Shown here piece after piece: positions 6,971 to 12,148 of a stretch of 12,148 nucleotides of DNA (its first letter is position 1; every line of letters starts with the position of its first letter). A program made the position numbers and the translations under genes. Origin of the DNA: CAYLNH01 sp964384625 (GTDB lineage: Bacteria; Verrucomicrobiota; Lentisphaeria; JABSQK01); assembly GCA_964384625.1 (NCBI GenBank), contig CAYLNH010000226.1, positions 1-12,148 on the forward strand. Direction: 5' to 3'. Under the pieces are notes generated by a model. That model was not told the origin of the DNA. It did no database searches and saw only the letters and a program-made list of their open reading frames with translations.

Positions 6971-7495
6971 GTGGAAGCAATCACGTCAATCTATCGACGG
7001 CTCGACGACCGTATCACCCGGGCCTTGCAGCATTGGTCGATCCCGGCTCTGCGTGTCTGTCTCGGCATCAACTTTTTCTGGTTCGGCTTTCTCAAGTTCT
7101 TTCCGGGCATGAGTCCGGCGGAGGAACTGGCGGGACGAACCATGGAAACGATGAGCCTCGGCCTGGTCTCGGCGGGCGTCTTTCTGCCGATTCTGGCCAC
7201 CTGGGAGACCCTGATCGGCGTCGGCCTGATTGTCGGCAAATGGATGCGTGCAGTCCTCTTTCTGCTGTGGCTGCAAATGCTGGGCGCAATGAGTCCCCTG
7301 TTCCTCTTCCCCGATGAGACCTTCGCGCACTTCCCATATGCGCCGAACCTCGAAGGCCAGTACATTATTAAGAACCTGGTCCTGATCACCGCCAGCCTCG
7401 TCGTCGGCGCTACCGTCCGCGGCGCACGGATCCGGGAAAACGAAGAACAGGAGACCAACACCCGGGTTCAGTTGGGTGACGAGCCGCCGTCGTAG
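6971..7495 (+). CDS. DoxX-like / DUF417-like integral membrane protein
   Basis: This is a 174-residue protein with about four hydrophobic segments near 25-44, 63-88, 92-113 and 130-148, so it should sit in the inner membrane. NFFWFGFLKFFPGMSPAEEL in segment one and NLEGQYIIKNLVLI before the last helix resemble the DoxX/YkgB (DUF417) group. Those proteins are often called respiratory or stress-related membrane subunits, although most have no proven reaction. The last 25 residues are charged. The start is GTG at 6971, supported by GGGAG at 6957-6961 with 9-base spacing. It follows the FG-GAP gene by 120 bases in the same direction, so it could be co-transcribed or have its own promoter. No cysteine-rich or quinone-binding motif was seen. 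Confidence 0.8.
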   Translation: MEAITSIYRRLDDRITRALQHWSIPALRVCLGINFFWFGFLKFFPGMSPAEELAGRTMETMSLGLVSAGVFLPILATWETLIGVGLIVGKWMRAVLFLLWLQMLGAMSPLFLFPDETFAHFPYAPNLEGQYIIKNLVLITASLVVGATVRGARIRENEEQETNTRVQLGDEPPS

Positions 7496-8050
7496 CCGCC
7501 CGTTGCGAAAAGCCTTCGCCCGCCACACCGCCGCGGGCCGCAGGCCAGCGGGATGCCGGATCACGCCATCCGACAAGATCTACCCCGCCGCCGCCTTCGC
7601 CGTGACGGCGTGACAGGGGGATTCCGCGGCGCGGCGCTTTGCCGGTCGCGGACATGCCGAGAGGGAACATCCCGGCCGGCCCGTTTCGCGGCCGGTGACG
7701 ACGCCGTTGGAATCGCCGCCTGACGGTACGGGATACTATAAAACCATCGCATACCACGGTGCCGGTCTGGCGGCCCGTAAGAAGGACATGCCGAAAACAG
7801 TCTTTTTGGATATCCCATTAATTTTTTTATTCCCTCAACTGCAAGCAGTTAACGAATAACACCGGCTCTGTCGGCGGTTTTTTCTGAATCATTTCGTTGT
7901 TTCCATCATCTTAAGAAATAGGAAATCAACACAGCGCGGCAGAATGGTCGAGGAACCAGTCATGGGGTGACTTCCTGGGACGGAGCATGAGGAGGTCCTC
8001 GCCAGACGAAACCGCATTTAGCGGAACCAGCAGAATAGGGAGAGATCGCC
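7496..8050. other. 555-bp non-coding region
   Basis: No gene is supported. Visible structure includes a small stem (7505-7509 with 7515-7519) just after the DoxX-like stop, which is at best a weak terminator. An A+T-rich stretch at 7800-7920 contains the palindrome AACTGC-AA-GCAGTT (7837-7850) and a T-run at 7878-7883 after a weak ACCG...CGGT stem. A promoter for the FadB-like gene is likely in the A+T-rich part, but no convincing -35/-10 pair was found. GGGAG (8038-8042) is the ribosome site of the next gene. Confidence 0.5.
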
Positions 8051-10201
8051 ATGGGCCAGGCATTCCAGCTAACCGTGAACCAGTCGGGAATCGCCACGTT
8101 GGGGTTCGACCTCCCGCGTGACCCGGTGGAACAGTTCAACGCCCGGATCATGCGGGAACTGAGCTACTACTTGAATTCATTGAAAGGGACGACGAGCGTT
8201 CGGGCCATGGTTGTGAGGCGGGTGGAGATCAATGCCAACGAAGCCACGGTAGTTCCGTCAAAGCTGCAGGATCGCCCCTGGTCCGTGGAGGAACTGTCTG
8301 CCCGCGGCCAGGAATTGCTGAGCCGATTGGCCGCTCTGCCGTTCCCGACGGTTGCCGTTCTGGACGGTCACTGTCTCGGGCCGGAGCTCGAGTTCGCGCT
8401 GGCCTGCACGTATCGAGTGGCCACATCGGACCCCGACACCCGGCTCGGGCTGCCGAACATCGAATACGGACTCATTCCATGCCTGGGCGGCACCCAGCGC
8501 CTGCCGCGACTCGTCGGCTTTGAGCACGCGCTGAGGATGATCGTCGACGGCGCCCGCGTCAACGGCCGGACCGCGCTGAAATGGGGTCTGGCTGACACCT
8601 GCTGCCCGCGAGCCCATCTGGTCGATGCGTTGCCGGCGTTTCTCGTCAAGATTCAAACGACCCGCGGCCGGGCGGACATTCTGGATCACCGGCGGCCGCG
8701 GCTGCTCACCCGGCTCGCTCATGACAACTGGCTCTCGCGCCGCATCCTTGTTGAACGCTACCGTCAGCGACTGGTGGCGCGCTCACCCGGCCTGCGGACG
8801 GCGCCTTTGCGCGCCCTGGAACTGTTGCGGGCCACGCTCAAGGACCGCCTGGATCACGGTTTGATGTTGGAAGCCAAGGAGTACTCCCGACTGGCCGAGA
8901 CCCGCACCGCCAAGGAACTCCTGCGCCTGCATCATACCGAACATCAGCTCCGCCAGCTGCCGGTCCATCAAGGCTACCACCCGACGGTGAAGATCAACAG
9001 CATCGGCATCATCGGCGACGGCGCCGTCGGGAAACTGGTCGAACAGTTGACGACGAACTGCGGCATCCCGACGCGTACGGTCGAAGTCGCAGACCTGCCG
9101 ACCGAAGGCGACTGCCATCAGTTTGCCGGCGTCGACATCGTGGTTGAGACGGCCGTCGAGGATCCCCAAGTCAAGAAGGAGTATCTGCAACGGCTCGAGC
9201 AGGCCGTGCGCGACGACTGCATGCTGGTAACAACCACCGGCTTCCTGCCGTTGGCGGCCTTGGGCCAGGGGCTGAAACACGCCGGCCGCCTCATCGGAAT
9301 GAACTTTCTGCCGGACACCGCCCGGGGCCCGCTGGTCGAAATTGTCCGCGGCCCGCAGACGCGAAGTGAATACATCGTCGCCGCCACGGAACTGGCACGC
9401 CGTCTCGGGTACACGCCGTTGATCGCCCAGGGCACTGCCGGCTTCGTTGTCAATCGTCTGCGCCTGGCGTTGTTCAACGAAACCATCCATCTGTTGGCCG
9501 ACGGCGCCGACCCGTTGTTCATCGACAAGGTCATGCGGGACTTCGGCATGCGGCGCGGCCCGTGCGTGCAACTGGACTGCATGGGACTGGGAGAAGTCTG
9601 GTATGCCGGCAAAGTCCTGGAAGGGAATCTCGGCAAGCGTTTCCGCTGGAACGAAATGCTGGGCTTCCTCTGTAACGAACACGGCCTCGGCTCCGACACG
9701 AAACCCGGCATCTTCATCCGGCGCCACGGCCGGCTGCAGGTAAACCCGAGATTCAGCAAACTGACGGAGGAATACCGGGCCTACGTCGGCCGCTCACCGC
9801 GGTACTTCAGCAAGGCCGCCGTCCGTGACCGGCTGTCACTGGTCGTCGTGAACGAAGCCTTCCATTGCCTGGCCGAAGGCATTGTGCGCAATCACAAGTA
9901 CCTGGACTACGCCGCCGTCAGCGGCGGCGCCTTTGCCGCCTTGCACGGCGGCCCCTTGACCTGGGCCGAGTCCGTCGGTCTGGATTTTGCTTGTCGCCAG
10001 TTGACCGAACTGGAACTCCAGCACGGCAGTCGGTTTGAACCGAACTCCGTGCTGGTGCACATGGTCAACAATGCGGCAATTTACATACGACGCGAGGAAG
10101 ACGAATCGCTGCTCTCCACCCCAACGCCCATCATGCACCCGGAGCCCCTACCAAGCACACGTGTGCCCGCAAAGCAGAATCAACTGCGACTGGCGATTTA
10201 G
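8051..10201 (+). CDS. FadB/FadJ-like fused crotonase / 3-hydroxyacyl-CoA dehydrogenase, active sites altered
   Basis: This 716-residue protein has the order of FadB-type multifunctional beta-oxidation enzymes: N-terminal crotonase (about 10-200), linker, NAD-binding Rossmann domain with GDGAVG (322-327), and two C-terminal 3-hydroxyacyl-CoA dehydrogenase domains (about 460-675, including GFVVNRLR and HGGPLTWAESVGLD). Compared with remembered E. coli FadB, the first crotonase Glu (E119) is kept as E114, but the second (E139 in LPETKLG) is N136 in LPNIEYG. The dehydrogenase catalytic His (H450 in GMHFFNP) is N418 in GMNFLPD, and the NTS motif reads TTG (395-397). About 40 residues of the helical arm after GxGxxG are missing. 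E430 and N468 remain. ATG 8051 has GGGAG 8 bases upstream. No thiolase or acyl-CoA dehydrogenase is nearby. Fold is confident; activity is doubtful. Confidence 0.85.
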   Translation: MGQAFQLTVNQSGIATLGFDLPRDPVEQFNARIMRELSYYLNSLKGTTSVRAMVVRRVEINANEATVVPSKLQDRPWSVEELSARGQELLSRLAALPFPTVAVLDGHCLGPELEFALACTYRVATSDPDTRLGLPNIEYGLIPCLGGTQRLPRLVGFEHALRMIVDGARVNGRTALKWGLADTCCPRAHLVDALPAFLVKIQTTRGRADILDHRRPRLLTRLAHDNWLSRRILVERYRQRLVARSPGLRTAPLRALELLRATLKDRLDHGLMLEAKEYSRLAETRTAKELLRLHHTEHQLRQLPVHQGYHPTVKINSIGIIGDGAVGKLVEQLTTNCGIPTRTVEVADLPTEGDCHQFAGVDIVVETAVEDPQVKKEYLQRLEQAVRDDCMLVTTTGFLPLAALGQGLKHAGRLIGMNFLPDTARGPLVEIVRGPQTRSEYIVAATELARRLGYTPLIAQGTAGFVVNRLRLALFNETIHLLADGADPLFIDKVMRDFGMRRGPCVQLDCMGLGEVWYAGKVLEGNLGKRFRWNEMLGFLCNEHGLGSDTKPGIFIRRHGRLQVNPRFSKLTEEYRAYVGRSPRYFSKAAVRDRLSLVVVNEAFHCLAEGIVRNHKYLDYAAVSGGAFAALHGGPLTWAESVGLDFACRQLTELELQHGSRFEPNSVLVHMVNNAAIYIRREEDESLLSTPTPIMHPEPLPSTRVPAKQNQLRLAI

Positions 10202-10638
10202 CGGAGCGCAGCGGTCGTTCCTCAAATCTTTCCTCCTACCCACCCGCTCCCGCCCTTGTCGACGCGGCAAGGGCGGGAAACCTTTTCCCGCCGCACCGCG
10301 GCTTCTGCTGAAACCGCTTGATATAGCCTGCAATGATAGCTCGCAGTAGAAGGTTTCTGAGTTGATCAGGCTGGATGGGCTCGGCGGAAGTTATCCAGCC
10401 GGGGACGGAGGCCAGGCGCCGGTCCGGCCAGACCATGCCGAATAAGCGATGCGAGCATCGTGTTTTGACGTCAACGCCGCCGGCCGGATGCCTGGACCCG
10501 CTCTCCGAGTTGCCCCGTTTTCGGGCTCGGGGGGCGTTGGCGAAATGCTCATGTGCTGCAGCACACAACCCTTCCACCGCCTGCCGCGAGCCGCGAACCC
10601 CGGGCAATCCGTGGCGGAAAGACTTCCGCCGAGACCAT
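10202..10638. other. 437-bp non-coding region between convergent genes, rich in hairpins
   Basis: No gene is supported; open frames here have no recognisable content. Besides the twin hairpins at 10248-10292, it holds CGATGC-GA-GCATCG (10447-10460, followed by TGTTTT), a two-part stem (10505-10509 with 10526-10530, and 10514-10517 with 10522-10525 around TTTT), and the 14-bp palindrome TGTGCTGCAGCACA (10552-10565). These would lie in the 3' regions of the FadB-like gene and, on the other strand, of the cupin operon. Confidence 0.5.
10248..10292 (+). terminator. Two overlapping, mutually exclusive stem-loops after the FadB-like gene
   Basis: TCCCGCCCTTG (10248-10258) pairs perfectly with CAAGGGCGGGA (10268-10278), an 11-bp stem with a 9-nt loop, 46 bases past the stop codon. 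The right arm also belongs to a second stem: GGCGGGAAA (10272-10280) with TTTCCCGCC (10284-10292). Only one can form at a time. Position suggests transcription termination or mRNA 3'-end protection. The T-run is short (TTTT, 10283-10286). Confidence 0.5.
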
Positions 10639-11205
10639 CTAGACGAAGTCCCTCTCGTACGCACCCCCGGGCTGGTCCAGGTGGCCCTCGCGGATGAGCT
10701 CATACTCGCCGGTCCCGGGGTCGAGGTCGTAAACATTGAAGTTTGTCGCAACGTTGAATCCATCGTGGTGCACCGCGAAATTCAATGATGCAGACCCCTC
10801 CTCCGGGCAACTGCGGATCCGGTGAAACACATGATGCGGCCAGACAAGAATGCACGGCCCGTCATGCAGCACGTCGCCGCCATGCTCCACGCCGTTCGGC
10901 TTCACAACAAAACTCTCCACGCGGCCATGCACCGGCGTGTAAATGTCAACATACCGCGTGCCGTGGAGGACGATCAGATTGTCGTCCTGGAACGGATGCA
11001 TGTACCACGGACGTTTAACGTCGCCCACAGGCCCCGGCGAGACCGCCCCACCCTCGTGAATCACACGGTCCACCGCGTTGACGTGACGCAGCAACTTGCC
11101 GGGTATCACGTCGAACCAGACTCCCGGCGTATGCCGCAATGGATGCAATGGAATCACGCGGTACAAATTGTCGATTTCAACTACGGGGTCACACTGCAAG
11201 GCCAA
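10639..11205 (-). CDS. Cupin-like protein of unknown function
   Basis: This 188-residue protein looks like a small single-domain cupin. After WYMHPFQDDNLIVLHGTRYV (67-86), strands alternate with Gly/Pro turns. A second His-rich block, VWPHHVFHRI (121-130), fits the second cupin motif, so H70, H81, H124, H125 and H128 are candidate metal ligands. The classical GX5HXHX3-4E motif is not exact, so enzyme class cannot be assigned. The start is TTG at 11205, chosen because AAGGAG (plus 11215-11220) lies 9 bases upstream; no ATG is available nearby. It begins 30 bases after the nitroreductase stop on the same strand and is clearly its operon partner. The soluble sequence has no signal peptide. A sugar epimerase, dioxygenase or ligand-binding role are all possible. 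Confidence 0.72.
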   Translation of the reverse strand: MALQCDPVVEIDNLYRVIPLHPLRHTPGVWFDVIPGKLLRHVNAVDRVIHEGGAVSPGPVGDVKRPWYMHPFQDDNLIVLHGTRYVDIYTPVHGRVESFVVKPNGVEHGGDVLHDGPCILVWPHHVFHRIRSCPEEGSASLNFAVHHDGFNVATNFNVYDLDPGTGEYELIREGHLDQPGGAYERDFV

Positions 11206-11235
11206 AGCGTCCGGCTCCTTTTTCCAGGTTTCTTG

Positions 11236-11838
11236 TCAGAAGCGGTTCTGGATGACAACGTCTTCCAACGGCAACTGGCCGCCCCGCGGCCAGGCCTCCT
11301 TCGTCGCCTTCCCGATCGCCACGAACATAGCAACCACGTGGTCTTCCGGCAAGTTGATCAGGTTGCCGACGGCGTCGTAATCAAAGCCGTCCATGGGACA
11401 GGAATCATAGCCCATGGCTTTCGCCGCAAGCATCAACGTCTGCGCCATCATCCCGCAGGACCGCATGCCTTCGTCGCGCTGCACCCAATCCCGGCCTTCG
11501 TAGTAGCTGTTGATGGCCGGCAGCAGAAAGTCCTGCACCGCCTGCGGCGCGTTCACCCAGTACCGTCCGGGGTCTCTGGCCCACGACTTCGTGTCCGCCG
11601 TCAGAACAATCAACAACGAGGCATCCGTCACCTGCGCCTGGTCCCATGCGACGTCGCGAATCTTCTGCCGTAACTCCGGATCCGTGACCACAACCGGCCG
11701 CCAGTTCTGAATGTTGAACGCGGTCGGCGCCAGAATCGCATGCGACAGCAATCTCGTAATCTCTTCATCCGTCATCTCGTGATCCGGGTCGAAGTGCTTC
11801 ACCGCCCGGCGTGCTTTGATCGCGTCAAAGACTTCCAT
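11236..11838 (-). CDS. Nitroreductase-family FMN oxidoreductase
   Basis: This 200-residue protein is of the nitroreductase family: homodimeric FMN enzymes that use NAD(P)H to reduce nitroaromatics, quinones or flavins. Family features are the N-terminal ARRAVKHFD with R10/R11 for FMN phosphate, APTAFNIQNWR (38-47) in the place of SxxNxQPW, CPMDGFD (147-153), and PRGGQLPLEDVV (184-195), the usual C-terminal FMN-contact segment. GGAGGAG (plus 11845-11851) precedes two adjacent ATGs. I choose ATG 11838 over 11841 because its spacing is better. The frame stays open to 12120, but that stretch is non-coding palindrome DNA. It is the first gene of an operon with the cupin-like gene. The natural substrate is unknown; annotation as a malonic-semialdehyde-reductase-like or NfsB-like enzyme would be guesswork. 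Confidence 0.9.
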   Translation of the reverse strand: MEVFDAIKARRAVKHFDPDHEMTDEEITRLLSHAILAPTAFNIQNWRPVVVTDPELRQKIRDVAWDQAQVTDASLLIVLTADTKSWARDPGRYWVNAPQAVQDFLLPAINSYYEGRDWVQRDEGMRSCGMMAQTLMLAAKAMGYDSCPMDGFDYDAVGNLINLPEDHVVAMFVAIGKATKEAWPRGGQLPLEDVVIQNRF

Positions 11839-11841
11839 CAT

Positions 11842-12148
11842 GATCTCCTCCAGGTTTATCAGCGTGTATGAACATCTATTCTCTGCAGCTATCGCGGCAA
11901 TGTCACGACCTCTGCCGCGGGCGCATGTCACTTCCGTAGGCGTTTCCTGCCAGCAATTGGCTCGATCATACGACCCCAGGCGGTTTATCCGCCTGGTGAA
12001 GAAGTTCATTAGTGGCTGCAAGCCCTCACCCCTCACCCTGCTTTTCGGGCGCTGGGAAGCCGGCTTCCCAGCGCCCGAAAAGCAGGATCGTGGAGCCGTC
12101 TCCTTCCCTGATGAACTCATTCACCGGGCCGACGAGCGACCCGGGGTC
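11842..12148. other. Non-coding region upstream of the nitroreductase operon
   Basis: No gene is supported to the window end. Next to the nitroreductase lies its ribosome site (11845-11851) and about 130 bases that should contain its promoter. Beyond this are a hairpin CCAGGCGG-TTTAT-CCGCCTGG (11976-11996), a large nested palindrome (separate entry), and at the edge CCGGG...CCCGG spaced like the third hairpin of the 94-bp repeat. Another copy of a related intergenic element may begin at the window edge. Confidence 0.45.
11995..12125. repeat. 50-bp perfect palindrome nested in an imperfect inverted repeat
   Basis: Bases 12037-12061 and 12062-12086 are perfect 25-base reverse complements with no loop (centre GAAGCC|GGCTTC). 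Outside them, 11995-12012 matches the reverse complement of 12108-12125 at 15 of 18 positions. The spacers between the two pairs (24 and 21 bases) are unrelated. The whole could form a 131-nt fold on either strand or a cruciform in DNA. Possible explanations are a MITE- or REP-like element, a terminator/insulator, or a fold-back assembly artefact. Confidence 0.85.

Noticed and set aside
7861..7883. Intrinsic terminator with T-run
   Set aside because: The T-run is present, but the stem is only four pairs with a long loop and no gene ends just upstream.
8783..9727. 314-residue minus-strand frame inside the FadB-like gene
   Set aside because: Antisense shadow of a clearly recognisable gene with no family match of its own.
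10236..10763. Minus-strand gene in the fadB-cupin gap
   Set aside because: It overlaps the cupin 3' end in another frame and contains the hairpin sequences; no recognisable domain.
10822..11673. 283-residue plus-strand frame opposite the nitroreductase-cupin operon
   Set aside because: It spans both genes antisense and is His/Arg-rich, typical of shadow frames.

Overview
The window is about 60% GC bacterial DNA carrying ordinary accessory and metabolic genes with long non-coding gaps. It holds an MttB-superfamily methyltransferase plus a decayed second copy, a divergent AraC regulator/FG-GAP beta-propeller pair, a soluble Hanks-type kinase, and hairpin-rich tandem intergenic repeats. This combination suggests an environmental bacterium of the PVC superphylum (Lentisphaerota, Kiritimatiellota or Planctomycetota) or a relative such as Hydrogenedentota. 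No rRNA or other phylogenetic marker is present, so this is inference. A run of exactly 100 N shows that the window comes from a scaffolded draft assembly.

Layout, left to right. (1) 83-789: a vapBC-type toxin-antitoxin operon with a 4-base start/stop overlap. (2) 767-2167, minus: an intact MttB-family methyltransferase whose 3' end overlaps the vapC 3' end. (3) 2168-3450: no intact gene. It contains a frameshifted N-terminal mttB remnant with its ribosome site still present (2399-2580). It also contains a 94-bp tandem repeat in which each unit can fold into three hairpins (2699-3120), interrupted by the N gap. (4) 3451-4353: a soluble Ser/Thr protein kinase. (5) 4559-5377, minus, and 5495-6850, plus: an AraC-family regulator divergent from a six-motif FG-GAP beta-propeller protein, followed by a DoxX-like membrane protein (6971-7495). 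(6) 7496-8050: non-coding. (7) 8051-10201: a FadB-like fused enoyl-CoA hydratase/3-hydroxyacyl-CoA dehydrogenase in which key catalytic residues of both domains appear to be replaced. (8) 10202-10638: non-coding with several hairpins. (9) 11838-10639, minus: a two-gene operon of an FMN nitroreductase-family protein and a cupin-like protein. (10) 11842-12148: non-coding, with a perfect 50-bp palindrome nested inside an imperfect inverted repeat.

How the genes relate. vapB/vapC are co-translated. The AraC-like protein probably controls the divergent propeller gene, and perhaps the DoxX-like gene, through the 117-bp shared promoter region. Nitroreductase and cupin form an operon with strong ribosome sites. 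I see no evidence that the whole window is a single system. The most unusual items are the apparently degenerate FadB-like protein, the 50-bp palindrome, the mttB remnant, and the structured 94-bp repeat.
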